DNA from: Zygaena filipendulae
Lineage: Eukaryota; Arthropoda; Insecta; Lepidoptera; Zygaenidae
Direction: 5' to 3'
DNA length: 64,000 nucleotides
Assembly: GCA_907165275.2 (NCBI GenBank)
Contig: OU015651.1
Span: 14,282,501 to 14,346,500, forward strand
Numbering within the stretch: position 1 is the stretch's first letter; each line of letters begins with the position of its first letter. Below the pieces are notes generated by a model. It saw nothing but the letters and a program-made list of their open reading frames with translations, was not told the origin of the DNA and ran no database searches. The position numbers and the translations under genes are program-made. This document shows, piece after piece, positions 13,077 to 25,231 of the stretch.

Positions 13077-13432
13077 TCTATACTAATATTATAAAGAACT
13101 AAAGTTTGTGAGTTTGTGATTTTGTGACGTTTAAGCGGTGATCTTTTGAATTGGCTGGCAGACATGCGGTCGGATATCGCGCGGACGCATCCCTTTATGG
13201 GCTCCGCTGAAAATCACATGTCACATTTTGTCATATATTTTTTTAATTTTTTGTGATGCCGAATAAAGATTTGTCTATGTCTCTATGATCTCTGGATCTA
13301 CTAAACCGATTTTCAAAATTCTTTCACTTATAGGAAGCTACGGTAGTTCTGAAAGACGTAGAGTATTTTTCATCCCGAAATTCCCACGGGAACTTCAAAA
13401 TTACCGCGAGTGAAACCGCGGGGGACCGCTAG
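13077..13432 (+). mobile_element. Helitron-like element
   Basis: Starts TCTATACTAATATTATAAAG and ends GAGTGAAACCGCGGGGGACCGCTAG|T. Confidence 0.65.
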
Positions 13433-13444
13433 TAGTAGATCTAG

Positions 13445-13640
13445 ATATACATATAGGTCACCTCCAAACTAATGTTGAATAACTTTTAGACTATTAATTT
13501 TTTCGACATAATTTATATTTTAGTCACGTTATTTATTTTTATTTTCTTTGTTTGGATTACCAACGATCATATTCATCATTATTGTTTATTTTTTTAAATG
13601 GGCTGTATCAGGTTTTTGGTTAATTTATTAACACGTTATA
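13445..13640. repeat. dispersed repeat, copy 1 of 2
   Basis: ATAGGTCACCTCCAAACTAATG, then TTTTTTCGACATAAT, TTTTTTAAATGGG and GTATCAGGTTTT recur at 25910-26055, where about 45 internal bases are missing. Confidence 0.75.
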
Positions 13641-13786
13641 TAATAAACCGCGTTCATGCAATAATCGATTTGTATAATTCACTTGTTTATTATATGAGGC
13701 TGGTATTTTGTGTAATGCCTGGAACAGAAAACGCCTCACCTCAAGCAAGCAAGTAAACACCTCGACGTACTAACTATAGGTTACTA

Positions 13787-14230
13787 GGTGTTCCCTGCGT
13801 TTTCAATTACGAAGTTCCCGCGGGAATACCGAAATCAAAAGTACCCTATGTCCTTCTGTGTACGGTGTGTACCCCCGAAAACGTGTTTGCATTTCATGAT
13901 GATCGGTTGCATAGTAGGTACCTAGCAGTGGCGAAGGTACCATAGAAGCCGATTCCCACCGGCTTCCCTTCAGACGCAACATCTCTCTCCGTAATTGAAA
14001 ACGTTGTCAGGGATATAGGGAAGGACTTTTTATACCGGAATTCCCGCGGGAACTCCGGAACTTATCGCAGGTGAAACGGCGGGAAACAGTTAATAGTTTA
14101 ATAACTTGAAATTAAAGTAGATTTCCGGCTTCCCTCTCTCAATATTTCACATGGTACCTAGTTAAGGCGTGAAAGCGTAACAAACAAATAAATAAACAAA
14201 GACTCACATTCGCATTTATAACATTAAGGA
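13787..14230 (-). mobile_element. several Helitron-like fragments, rearranged
   Basis: A minus-strand tip part (13787-13910), a plus-strand tip (about 14000-14095, ending GTGAAACGGCGGGAAACAGTTAA) and a minus-strand 5' end (14160-14230, ending TTTATAACATTAAGGAT) adjoin, as if one copy inserted into or recombined with another. Confidence 0.5.
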
Positions 14231-14402
14231 TGCCAACGATATGTACACTCCCGATTAACCTTGATTTAATGACAAAAACTTTTTGTTTGTGTCTTACGCC
14301 TACAGTAATTTGTGAAGGTACGCAGCTTCCGGCTAACTCGTTCAATCAGCGACTGTTTTGCAGCGAACCTTGCAATGCTGACTCGGTGACGCACCGCCCT
14401 GG

Positions 14403-14657
14403 GCCGGCACTCGGCAGTCTCGACAACGTTTCGATAACGTTATCGTATCGATTGTTAACTAGGGACCCAGAAATCATAACGATCAACATCATTAAAGTAC
14501 CCAATATTACATTAAATGCAAGCCTCGACTCGAAACTCGCAATTCACGTAATGTTGGTTAGTGTACTGATGTATATCGATATGATTTTTGGCTCCCTAGT
14601 TAACGATCGACACGGTAACGTTATCAAAACGTTGTCGAGACTGCTTGTCCTAGGCCC
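14403..14657. mobile_element. MITE with about 50-bp terminal inverted repeats
   Basis: The left arm GGCAGTCTCGACAACGTTTC plus GATAACGTTATCGTATCGAT reappears inverted at 14590-14645 (TTAACGATCGACACGGTAAC, then GTTATCAAAACGTTGTCGAG). The outer GGGCC/GGCCC extends the arms. The element is about 250 bp. The 143-codon open frame across it (14230-14661) is explained by the repeat and is not called as a gene. Family not identified. Confidence 0.75.
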
Positions 14658-15179
14658 TTAGTCCCTATGACATTATTTGCCTATAACACGCATCCGAAGC
14701 AAATCATCACAGTCTCCATGTGCCAAAATTTTAACAAAAAAAAAATAAACCGAATTTATGAAACACAAAAATGCCCTAAACTAAAAAGTTTAAAACAACA
14801 AAATACCAATTTAATCCAAAAGACAAAAATACACGTAATATCATTATTGGTCTGCTACCACTGATCGGTTTCAATTCGGTGCCGAGCCCGCTTGTGTCTC
14901 TTAATACTTTTAAGTGGATAGGTAGTTATCAATTTGCTATATATAACAATGTTTAACTACTACGACAGCCACGACAAAATCGATTAAGTAAAGACACAAC
15001 AAATTAAATCGAGTAATCGTTCGTTACAATTTAATATTCCACTTCTGGATGGACAATCGATTAGTTTGACGGATCGATTCAATAACTACTACGCGTGACG
15101 GCATAATACGTGGCTTGGGTGGGCAACTGTTGCAATATAGTATTATGTATGTTTTGTGTTTACATCGATGATATAAAAA

Positions 15180-15395
15180 TAAATAATCCACTTCACAACA
15201 CACCGATGTACTTGATCCCTCAGTAAACTATTAGCTGGTGTCGTGGAAACCAAGCTAACGTGGTATATATACTAAATAGAATCACACGGCCAGACTGGAC
15301 AGTGGACAAAGTCCACCCCCAACGGGAATCGAACCCGGAACCTCTTGATTAGCGGGTAGGCATGGTGACCTACTGTGCCAGACGGGTCGTCGTGA
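15180..15395 (-). mobile_element. tRNA-derived SINE
   Basis: GGAATCGAACC (15325-15335) is the reverse complement of the RNA polymerase III B box GGTTCGATTCC, preceded by AGTCCACCCCC and followed by a degraded A-box side. The 3' half (TGATCCCTCAGTAAACTATTA, GTGTCGTGGAAACC) matches the SINE at 40755-41065 in inverse orientation. Confidence 0.75.
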
Positions 15396-15599
15396 TGTAT
15401 TTAGGTTACATAATATTACGAGCCAACAATTTTATCAAAGAAAGAAATTGCAGTTTTTTTACTAACAAGATGCAATTAGTTTCGATCGCTTCAATTTAAG
15501 TTTTCCCTCTGAAGCTCTTCGATGTACTAGGATAAAGTCCCCTTTTTGGGGGTCCGTACCTACCCAAAGGGTCCGTCCGTCTGTATGTCTGTCACCAGG

Positions 15600-15905
15600 T
15601 TACAAAACATAGTAGATACTACCAGATAATATAGTAGGCACAAAAAATACATTGTAGATACTACAAAGTAATATAGTAGGCACTACAAAGCACAGTGGCA
15701 ACTACAAAGTAATATATTAGGCACTACAAAGCACAGTGGGAACTACAAAGTAATATAGTAGGCACTACAAAGCACAGTGGGAACTACAAAGTAATATAGT
15801 AGGCACTACAAAGCACAGTAGGAACTACAAAGTAATTTAGGATAATGTAGTAGGTAGGTACTGAAAAGTAATGTTGTGAATACCTTCTGGTAATATAGTT
15901 GTAAC
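15600..15905 (+). repeat. 41-bp tandem repeat array
   Basis: The unit ACTACAAAGTAATATAGTAG plus GCACTACAAAGCACAGTGGGA starts at 15660, 15701, 15742, 15783 and 15824. Diverged units flank it on both sides. It is followed by AACGAAGTTATAGTAGATG and a tail ending CAAAAGTTATTTATT, suggesting it sits inside a larger retroelement-like repeat (about 15530-16210). Confidence 0.9.
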
Positions 15906-16380
15906 GAAGTTATAGTAGATGTTACAAAGGCAGTGTGCCAGAGATAATACATTTATCGTAAAAAATACAAAATGCTGTAGTTATGTGAACAATGTAGAGT
16001 TGTCAGAAATAAAAGATTCAAAATTCAAAAGTTATTTATTACTTTGGATTGGGTCACGTTAAATACCCTAGTAGGTGCTTAGAAATAGAACTCTAAAAAA
16101 AAAGAATTTTCGAAATCGATCCAACCGTCTTCGAGTAATCGGAGAACATACATAAAAAAATATACATACAATCGAATGCATAACTTCCTCCTTTTTGGAA
16201 GTCGGTTAAAAATGGTAGTGTACCAAAATTCCCGTCACAGTAATCAGATTTTTTTCCACCTGTTGCGGTATTTCCGAAAACGATTAATAAAATAATTAAA
16301 TGTCAGCTTTCAAGAAATCTTTGGTTCGTCATGAGTTCAGTCTTGTATAATAAATTGTGAATTATTAAAAAAAAAACAAG

Positions 16381-16425
16381 CTCTTCGCCGCGTTTATGAC
16401 TTTTAAAGCAAACGCGGCGAAGATC
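16381..16425. repeat. hairpin, CTTCGCCGCGTTT arms
   Basis: CTTCGCCGCGTTT and AAACGCGGCGAAG form perfect 13-bp arms around an 18-base loop. Likely a remnant of an inverted-repeat element. Confidence 0.6.
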
Positions 16426-16889
16426 AAAGCGACCTCTAATGTTCGAAGTGACCTAGATAGTCGGCGGTCTCAAATATCCGCTTAGTGCGGCGGCGGTGGC
16501 CTATATCGCTTCAGCAGGCGCGCACGTGTGAACAAAGCCTGGATTTAGTCTAGTGACCACTTCACCTGGATACCTAGCAGCTATGTCGCCTCGATACCAA
16601 TCTACTTGGCAGATTTTTAATATTATAGATTTTTATTAATTTTTAGTTCACCCGTAACGCGCTATAGACAAGCGTAGCCACGAGATCGTGAATGTGGAGC
16701 CGATATTCTCCGCCATTTCTCGGGGTTTTCTCGCGTTCTCGCAAGATTTATTTATTTATTTAAGTACACAAAACAGATTGTAGTCATTACAATTTTTACT
16801 TATTATAGTTTATTATTATATGTTCCGACCACAAACCAGAGATATGCATTCCTAGAAAGACTAAAAATATTCCCGCTATTAAGTATAAA

Positions 16890-17000
16890 AAAAAAATCCC
16901 GCGGGAATTCCGAGAGGAAAAGTACCCAATCTATATCCTTCTCTATCCCTCTTGACAGCGTAACAAACAAACAAAATGCATTTATAATAGTAAAGATTCC
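16890..17000 (-). mobile_element. Helitron-like fragment
   Basis: TCCCGCGGGAATTCCGAG, AAAGTACCC, then AGCGTAACAAACAAACAAA and GCATTTATAATAGTAAAGAT; the terminal tip is lost. Confidence 0.6.
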
Positions 17001-18417
17001 ACGGGCCCCTGAAAGAGGTCGTATTATGGTAAACAGGAGAGTAAATGAAGTACATTAATTTTTATTTCAAAGCATCATTAATTCTGATCTCTCCTTACTC
17101 CTGTGGTTAGTTCAGCTGGGCAGCTGCTGCCCCCCTAAATAAAATCTACACTATAATCATATCGACTATGTAAATATGTAGTTCCAAATCTTTGCATCCC
17201 CCAATGCACTAACAATAAGCAATATAGGACCTCAGACTATAGAACATTATATTTCTTGTAGAGCTAGGATAATATAAAAAACGTGATTAGTGATTACTCT
17301 ATAATTAATTATATGGTACAAATTATGCATCGTTGTTTTCAATGCTTCCACTAACTTTAGTCGTTAGAAAATCTCTTTTGAAAGAAGAACCATCTAACTA
17401 CCTACCTAAGCTTTAAATGGCAGTCAGATTATTGTAAATTCGTTTGTGAAATTGTAATACAAGAAGAAATAGGTAATTTTAATTAAAGAGCCAATGTCAA
17501 TTTAAAGACTTTTCTTTCGGCAAACTTCATAAAAGATCTTTAAAGTTATGTTAGCGAATTTCTTAGGAGTTCAGGAGTTCATCAACAATTCCAATTTGAC
17601 ATTCCCGGGTACCTAGGCGGGAAAAGTTGCTTCAGAGGCAGGAACAAAAGAGATTGAACTCTATTAAAATTGCTGTAAGAATGTTGTTTGAATATGGAAA
17701 TGCTCAGAATATCGATTTTGACACTTGACACTACTGAAACTGGAATGCATAGGGAAAAAATATTGTTTCTCAGTCATTGCTTTGAGACTCGGGACAAATA
17801 GCATAGAAACAACTTTGTAAAGGTACTCGTCTTAGAAATCTTTCTATCTCAAGAAAGATTTCTAGACATTATCTGTTCCATACACAATTTTATATTCTCC
17901 ATATTCTCCATTTAAATATTAAAACTGTACACGAGCTGGCCACAGACAAAGGGCAATAAAATAAATACATTTCGCGTCTACATTCCATGCGGTATGCATG
18001 CATGCGCTTCTTGCTTCGATGGCGTCTTGACGTGCAACTTGACAATAACTGCACTGAACCGCACATTTTGCACATTTTATTTTTTTCCGTAAAAACAGCC
18101 ATTGTTTATTGCTAGATCTAAATTGAAATATTCGTATGAAATTAATACGAATAATGTTGTGCGAGCAATGGTAGGCACTATAGGTAATGCTATGGATCGT
18201 TACATCATTTTATAACCCTAAACTTAACTCTCTTGCCTACGTTTCAGGACTTCTTTGGTAATTAGTAAGTAACGGTACGGTAGACCTAAACAGTTGCAAC
18301 TTTGCAGACATCCTTAAATATTTTGTGTCCATTGCGACGTGACTGACGGACTAACAAACAAGAAAAACATACTTTCGCATTTTTTATTAATGTGTAGAAA
18401 ATACTACTGATTATGTA
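17000..18417. other. no gene recognised; contains a 13-bp-arm hairpin
   Basis: TAGAAATCTTTCT and AGAAAGATTTCTA pair at about 17833-17864. The open frame at 17890-18102 (-) shows no family signal. Confidence 0.45.
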
Positions 18418-18712
18418 CTAGCTGTGCCCCGCGGTTTCACCCGCATGAAAGGTTTTTATACAACTGTTTTCCCGACATCCGATTTCAATGAAACAAAGCC
18501 TATATGTATCTCCAGGCTAAGCTTAATCTACCTGTGAAAACCGCATGACAATCGGTTCAGTATAGATGCGGAGATTATCGCGAACAGACAGAAAAGAATT
18601 TTAAAATCTTTTTTTTGGGCTTGGTTACTCTTCTTTTATCACCCCTCTCAATTTTAGGAAAAAATATTCAATGTACAGAATCGCGGATTTCTCTCTTTTA
18701 TTATAGTATAGA
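18418..18712 (-). mobile_element. Helitron-like non-autonomous element, 0.3-kb subfamily
   Basis: Minus-strand sister of 199-510: CTAGCTGTGCCCCGCGGTTT at its tip and TTTTATTATAGTATAGA at its start, with host A|T borders. Confidence 0.7.
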
Positions 18713-18980
18713 TAGATAATAGTTTGTCTTCGTCCTTTACTGCATGGTACTACTTAAAAAGATAAGAACTCGAGTAGGTACTAGGTGGTAGATACTCGTA
18801 AAGTTTCACTACTGTAATGAGAATATTTTCCTACCCTTTTCCCCCACCGGGAGGGTTGAGGGCTGCTAACCTCCATGCCCACACTGGTAATAAGTATATA
18901 TATATATAGAAGAAAGTAAGTAGATTATTATCATTTGAATTTGTATGAAATGTCATAAATATAGAACCTTTTATTGACAA

Positions 18981-19184
18981 CTAGCTGGCCCCCGAGGTTT
19001 CACCCAGGGTAATTTCGGAGTTCCCGCGGGAATTCGAGGATAAAATATAGATATACACCTTCCTCATGAATCACTCTATCTATTAATAAAAATTGCATGC
19101 AAATCCGTTGCGTAGTTTTAAAGATCTAAGCATACATAGGAGCAGACAGACAGCGGGAAGCGACTGTTTTATACTACGTAGTGA
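18981..19184 (-). mobile_element. Helitron-like element, CACTACGTAG-start subfamily
   Basis: CTAGCTGGCCCCCGAGGTTT to GTTTTATACTACGTAGTGA, with AGACAGACAGCGGGAAGCGA inside. Confidence 0.65.
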
Positions 19185-19262
19185 TGGAAGCTTAGAAATT
19201 AATACATTTCCTTGTGAAATAAATATCTTTAACCAAAATAACACCAAAGTCTTATATTTCAA

Positions 19263-19400
19263 CTAGCTGTCCACCGCAGAATTTCAGAGTCGGAATCCCT
19301 CTATATATTGGTGAGAACCGCATGCAAATCCGTTCAGTACTCTTGAGTTTATCGCGAACAGACAAACAGACACACAGATGCGGCGGCGGATTTTGTTTGA
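19263..19400 (-). mobile_element. Helitron-like fragment
   Basis: CTAGCTGTCCACCGCAG tip followed by GCATGCAAATCCGTTCAGT and ATCGCGAACAGACAAACAGA. Confidence 0.5.
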
Positions 19401-19635
19401 TAATATTATGTAAGGTTATTTACTAACTTAAAGTTCATAAAGATAAAGAAGGTTGTTGGTGAGACCGATCGCACTTTGACTATTTTTTTTTCGCGTTAGT
19501 TTGGTAGAAAAAACATAAATGAAGAATTTAAAAAATGTGCATTTTTTATGCTTGATCTTCTTTATACGCCGACCTCCATTAATACTCTTATAATATTATA
19601 ATATCATCGACGTCAACCATATTATTTTTACTTCA

Positions 19636-19845
19636 TCCCTACTAATATTATAAATGCGAAAGTAACTGTCTGTCTGTCTGTCTGTCTGTTACGCTTTCAC
19701 GCCTTAACGGCTCAACCGATTATCATAAAAAATCGTACACACGTTGTCAGGGATACAGAAAAGAACATAGGGTAGGTACTTTGTATCCCGGAATTCCTGC
19801 GGGATCTCCGAAATTTCCGCGGGCAAAACCTCGGGGAACAGCTAG
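19636..19845 (+). mobile_element. Helitron-like element, complete 210-bp copy
   Basis: TCCCTACTAATATTATAAAT start, (CTGT)n, TTACGCTTTCACGCCTTAAC, CACGTTGTCAGGGATACAGA, CCCGGAATTCCTGCGGGATC and a GGGGAACAGCTAG|T end, with A before TC. A good reference copy for the family here. The open frame at 19781-20041 runs out of it and is not a gene. Confidence 0.8.
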
Positions 19846-20229
19846 TCTTAAATATTGCAAGCAAACTCGTTGTTTGAATGCTGGTAAGCACTTACATGTT
19901 TCAGTTTCGGTTCAAAAGTCTCAGTTAAATCTGGCCAAGAATAAACCGGCCGCTAAGCGCCAAGTCCCCCGCGTCTCTACCATGAGTTTCTTAACCCTAT
20001 ACCTACGAATTTATAATAACGATCACATCTCACGTTTATGAACACACCTCAGTCCGAGCTAGGGCACTGCTGAATATCAGCGCTGATGTCTTCTACCTCG
20101 GCACTATGCTGAGACAGTGTCCTTTTCAGCATCACACCACAGCACATTCTTTATGTATACTAGTACGTTTTTATGCATATTTGTTATTGTGACTTTATAG
20201 TAGTTAATATTTACCGAATGTTTTATGTG

Positions 20230-20349
20230 CTGTCCTTGACAACGTGTATGCAAAAAATCATGATGATCGATTGAGCCGTTCAAAAGGCATAAAAGTATAA
20301 CAAACACACCAGTAAATAAACCCAATTTTGTATTTATAATAGTAAAGAT
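20230..20349 (-). mobile_element. Helitron-like fragment
   Basis: CCTTGACAACGTGTATGCAA, CATGATGATCGATTGAGCCG, AACAAAC and TTTATAATAGTAAAGAT on the minus strand. Confidence 0.55.
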
Positions 20350-20702
20350 TTCACGTTTTTAAGGTTAGGTATGTTTTGTTAATGTCGTTTTAAAATAGGC
20401 GGCCTCAATACTGATGGCAGGGCGACTGGCGCTTGTCTGCCGCAAAGATTTATGCGCTAAAGTCTGCCACCAGTGAACGGCTGGCCGGTCGCGCGCATTC
20501 CACATCCACGCAGACGCCGCGCCGGCCGCTCACAGAAACACATACATAAAGCTCGCATTTCTCGTGTTGCTTAGGTCAGTTCTTAGTTATGCCGAACGCC
20601 AGTATGATTTATGTGCCGACCGAGAGTAGAGTAATGACGATATACCTACTTGCTCCCGCATTAAGCAAAGTTTGTACTGCAGACAACCGCTCCGTTAGCC
20701 TA

Positions 20703-20880
20703 GGTGACATTCTTTAATCATTAACGCATAGAAAACTAAGGAATTAATCGTCATATCATTTCATTTTATTTTCATTTCATTTCATATCACGTGGTCACGT
20801 AAAATCCTCCAAACAAAAGTTTCGATACCGTTCCTTACAGGTAGTTCTCTTTGCGTTAACGATTAAAGATTGTCAACTTG
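20703..20880. mobile_element. MITE, GTTGACAATC ends, copy 1
   Basis: AGGTGACATTCTTTAATCAT and GTTAACGATTAAAGATTGTC plus AACTT are inverted ends. The same ends and interior (TTAACGCATAGAA, GGTCACG) occur at 49036-49195. Confidence 0.6.
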
Positions 20881-21416
20881 GCATAGCCGGCTGGCATATC
20901 CTTGCGTACCTAAGTAGGTATCTACATGTTTTTTACTCTGACACGGGTATAGAATCCGTGACATCCCAGCGTGGTAGTCAGGTTCACTAGAATCACTGCA
21001 CCGATGAACCGCGACTAGCTGACTAACAAAATAAACAACGCACAAGGCTTGTTTTGAAGACTTTTTAGAATCTACCCTTAAAACAACTAAGTATCGATAA
21101 GCTAGAAAATTATTATTAATGAAACTACCCTTGTATACCCTTGTATAATTTATCAGTTTTCTTTCCAAAATTGTGCTTACATATTTCATCGAAGAATTTA
21201 CCCCTTAAATTCCAATAAATATATCTGAATATATTAAGTAGAACTCGGTATACTAAGTATACATAGTAAAGAGTCCGCCCCACCATGTACCTACTTACAG
21301 AGGCCGTTGGGAATTGGTATGTCAGCACGTGACCAGAATACGCAAGCGTGATGCTACCAAGATGCGTCCCTGATGTCACAGAGAATTTATAATACTACAC
21401 TGTCTAGTCTAATGTA

Positions 21417-21620
21417 GGGTTGTCAACCGTCCAGGACATGTCCTGGTTTTTGAGGTGTCCTACATATTTTTCACGTAGTGTCCTGGGTGTTTTAAAGCGT
21501 CCTGATTTTAAAATTTACGCGCCACTACTGCCTCTAATCTTACATTAGACATTACAAGACGTGTCCTGTTTTTAAGCCGCAGTGTCCTGGTATTTGAACC
21601 TTGAAATCCTGGTTTTCTAT
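21417..21620. repeat. short repeat built on TGTCCTGG words
   Basis: GTTGTCAACCGTCCAGGACA, then TGTCCTGGTTTTT, GTGTCCTGGGTG, GCGTCCTGATTTT, GTGTCCTGTTTTTAAG, GTGTCCTGGTATTTG and ATCCTGGTTTTC. The words recur at irregular spacing, so it is degenerate and not a satellite. Confidence 0.55.
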
Positions 21621-22039
21621 ATTAAGGGATGCCTTAACCTTAGTCTAATGCTGCGAAGGTATTTAGACGCCGCATAGATACTGAGATAATAATCAACACA
21701 TTTCATTCTTTCAACGCTATAAGCTGTGATTTTATACATTTCTAACGTTACACAGCAACGACGAAGTTGAAATGACGCATTTTCGTTAAAAGTAGGTACA
21801 TTATGATCACAAAAAATTGACTACGACCATAGAGCAAATAAATTAACTAGAGAGGAAATGTAGGCGAGGCAGGCGCGCTACCGTTGCAAAAGAAGTTAGA
21901 GGAAATGCTCTAACTTGCCCCAAAACTTCGTTTGCAGCCATCCTAAGTATATTTACCACAATATTCCCAAAATTGTAAATTTGGAAAACAGTGACTAAGT
22001 AAAAACATAACCATAAAGCGTTTAATACATTTCTTTACG

Positions 22040-22180
22040 TTCATGAATGTTTTAGAGCGTGATGAATAGTTTTGTGTGCGAAAATCACCCGGCGACACTG
22101 GTTTCCATCTGTTTTCATACTAAAATAAGTTGATGTCCCTTCTCCATCTCTTATTTTCTGTTCTGTGGCTGACGATAAGT
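22040..22180 (+). repeat. dispersed repeat, inverse copy at 49378-49500
   Basis: GTGATGAATAGTTTTGTGTG, CGAAAATCAC, CGACACTGGTTT and CATCTGTTTTCATA match the reverse complement of 49378-49500 closely. Confidence 0.75.
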
Positions 22181-22637
22181 TCCTTAGATTTCTTCAACAA
22201 TAACGATTAAAGATCGTTAACTTCGCTAAGGAGGCTTTATATTTTATTTCTGACTCCTTTCTCATAACAAGACGTACGAAATACAAGGAAAAACAAAACG
22301 TTCGCATCGACTGCGTCTCGCGTCTGCTCCGTTAACTAAATTGCATCGCGATCCTATAATTAAGCCTTTTAGCTGAAAATCGATCAATCTTCGTTAGCTC
22401 TGAAGCGAGAACGTAACGATATTTATATTGTTATGAATTTGTTGCTGGAGCGAGTGGAGCCGGGCGCCTGCCACCATCTTTTTGAGTCTTATTATGATCT
22501 TAAGTTGAAATCGTGTCCATCGTAATTTTGACTTTGCACACAATGTGCAAGGTCGAAATTTCAATGGACGATATTTCATATTTCGATAAAAAGTGTAAAT
22601 TACACCTACAGTGAAAGAACTGGGCCAAAGAACTGTA

Positions 22638-22863
22638 GGGCGATTATGTAACTTTTGTTTCTATCATTTTTCGATTTCAATCGGAAAAATAGCGGTTTTG
22701 TGATTAATTGGTTATGTTTAGACAGCTTCAAGTTTTGAGATATGTTTGTTTTGTTTGATTGCTAGATATTGTAGGTGTCAAAAAGTGCATATTGTAATCG
22801 CAAAACCACGATGTTTTTGATTGCAAGCGAAAAACGATAGAAACAAAAGTTACATAATAGCCG
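22638..22863. mobile_element. MITE, ATTATGTAACTTTTGTT ends, copy 1 of 3
   Basis: The termini GGGCGATTATGTAACTTTTG and CAAAAGTTACATAATAGCCG are inverted repeats extended by TTTCTATCAT/ATGATAGAAA-like sequence. Copies lie at 26376-26603 and 54043-54266. The open frame at 22728-22928 is internal to it. Confidence 0.85.
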
Positions 22864-23153
22864 CTCTGGTGTTCGATAGAGCATTTTAGATACCTATCAT
22901 ATAATTTTTTTTTAACGTGCATGCCCACAACCTTTCACTTGCCTTAATACAATTTTGTGGGGAAATTTTTCAATCCTTCAGCAACTTCGGGATAAAAATG
23001 TCCCTATGCGGTTTATTGTATCCCCGACAACATTATTACTAGGTATTGTGTTCAAAATTTCACTATGATAATTTTCATCCCAAAGTTGTCGAAGGAAGAG
23101 CTTTCTAAATATGTACCATATTATAATAATAAACGTTTTCTGTCGCTACATTT

Positions 23154-23406
23154 CGGCTGCCCTGCGGAAAAACAAAGTAATTGCAGCGGAATAAATTACC
23201 AAAAAACCGGAAATCGCTTTGTTTAAAACCAACTCTCCATAGTTTAACGATTTTCTTGATTTGGTTTCTCTAAGACCAAAGCCTTTTTGATGGTTGTTAG
23301 TATGTAGCAAGCTCTAGGTCCGTTATGCGTGAAAAGTGGCAAAAATAAAAAAACTCATTTGAAAACGAAAAAAATTACAGTTGCTTTGTTTTTCCACAGA
23401 GCAGCC
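23154..23406. mobile_element. MITE, CGGCTGCCCTGCGGAAAAAC ends, copy 1 of 2
   Basis: CGGCTGCCCTGCGGAAAAAC at the left and TTTGTTTTTCCACAGAGCAG at the right are inverted. The interior GCAGCGGAATAAATT, GGAAATCGCTTT and TAACGATTTTCTT matches 63195-63432. Confidence 0.8.
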
Positions 23407-24453
23407 AATTTACACCTAAACATACCTACAAAACTGTAACTGGACGCATCTGTTGTTATATTAAAGATAGATAATTATAAGAAGCTAATCACTACCTGAA
23501 CCTGTTGCCAAAATTACAAACTTTATTGATACCTACTCTATCTCATCACTGAACAAAATTAAACGGATTTATGCAAAAAATCGGGTGTATCGGGTCTCCT
23601 CATAATATGTCTGCGGTCTCCTCTCAAATTTTGCTCTTAATCATTTCACTATCAACATCGTCCATAGATAACTCAATTACTGCCACACTATACTTCAACA
23701 AAAAACCTGAATATGGGTAATTTGTGAGGAATTCCAAACGGGCCCGTTGTATTAAAAATTCGCAGCTTTATGCGTCATCGTTTATTTATCCGAAGGGAAT
23801 CTTAAGCCACTTGGGATGTAAAAAAAATATAAAAAGTACCGCAAAGAAGTTTATTATTAAAACACTGAGGCGTTGCATGCGCCGTTCTTGGTAATACTTG
23901 GTCATGCGAAATGAAAAGTGTTTATTTACAATTAAAATTTAGCGACTTTAAAAAAAGATACTAATTTAGTTATTGAAGAAAATAAACATTTGGATATTGC
24001 ACTTAGGTACATCAAGTGGAAGAAAAGAGAAGGGAAACAGCTGTAACCTAATTTGTGATGGTTATGGTATGATATGGAATCTCTAATTTAGATAAAATTT
24101 AGATTTTTCAATAATATAAGTGGATATAGGAGTTCAATAGGGAAAGTTTATTGTAATGCAATGTCGACGAAGCCACAAAAACACTACTGCAAGTTCCGAT
24201 TGGAGGGTATGATGGAAGGGTAGAAAAAAACATGCGTTTATTAACAATCGAGAAGGTATACCTTACATTGTTTCATTCAGGTTCTAGGAACGGCCACTGA
24301 CCAGTTATGTTAATATAATAGTTACACCACATCACTAAACGTTCGACATGCCGCACTATCCATATTCAACACAGAGGTTCAACCACAAAGGCGTCACGGT
24401 TTAATATTTTAAATAACTGAGCCAAAGGTTTGGATTGCTCGACGAATAAAGCT
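23407..24453. other. no gene recognised
   Basis: AT-rich unique DNA; no open frame over 60 codons and no repeat family seen. Confidence 0.45.
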
Positions 24454-24668
24454 GGTTTCAGACTACGCTGTAATATATATCAAATACTATATAGCACAAC
24501 AATATCGGTTAGCATACATTTTAACACTAACAATTAAGCACTTTATAGATACTATAGCATATTGTGAACGCGTTCATATAAAATGCATGCTTACTTGCTG
24601 AGCGAAAATGTTGTGCTATATGTAATTATGTATTATTAGCTATATTACTTTACGTAGTCTGAAAGCAA
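24454..24668. mobile_element. MITE with GTTTCAGACTACG ends
   Basis: GTTTCAGACTACG at the left and ACGTAGTCTGAAAG at the right are inverted, with ATATAGCACAAC near both ends in opposite orientation. Single copy in this window. Confidence 0.65.
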
Positions 24669-25129
24669 CTTAATAGTCTGATATCGTTTACTTTTTTTTC
24701 TTTAAATCTACCAAATTGACTGTGGAATATTAGAACGAGTCAATCCATAGTAAATTAATTGTAAGGAAAATAAAAAAGAAATCAAATATAATCCACATTC
24801 AATACTTTGATATTTTTTTGTGATAGAACATAATCAAGTCGAAGTTACAGTCTAGATACGGAGTAATGAATCATGATATGTCATATTATACAGCTTTTAA
24901 TTTTAATATACTCGAGATTGACCTTGCAGCTAACATTTAATTGTCTACCGCTTGTAGGAAATCTATGTCTATGTTGATTAGAGCTAGTTTTCTTAATATA
25001 CATGTAAATTACCCATATTACCTATATTTTATATGCAATCAAGTTTATTTGTATAGATAGATAGATAAAGAAAGATAGAAAGAAGTATACTATATATTGT
25101 TTTGTTTGCACACCCCATCTTCTATATCT

Positions 25130-25231
25130 CTCGGTCTACCCAATGGTTAACTGGTAGAGAATGCCGCAAGGCATTAAGTTCGCCATTTGTACTTACTGTG
25201 CAATAAAGAATAAATAAATAAATAAATAAAC
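25130..25231 (+). mobile_element. LINE-like 3' tail
   Basis: TTAACTGGTAGAGAATGCCG, AAGGCATTAAGTTCGCC and CAATAAAGAATAAATAAATA form the same tail as at 38570-38652, ending in an (AATA)n run. Confidence 0.65.

Noticed and set aside
14230..14661. 143-codon + strand open frame, the longest in the window
   Set aside because: Most of it lies in the MITE at 14403-14657; no domain, splice context or codon bias.
15600..15905. CRISPR-like regular repeats
   Set aside because: Units are contiguous with no unique spacers, and the genome is an animal's.
20401..20540. GC-rich patch as a candidate first glypican exon
   Set aside because: The + strand ATG frame stops after about 18 codons and shows no signal peptide or conserved cysteine pattern.
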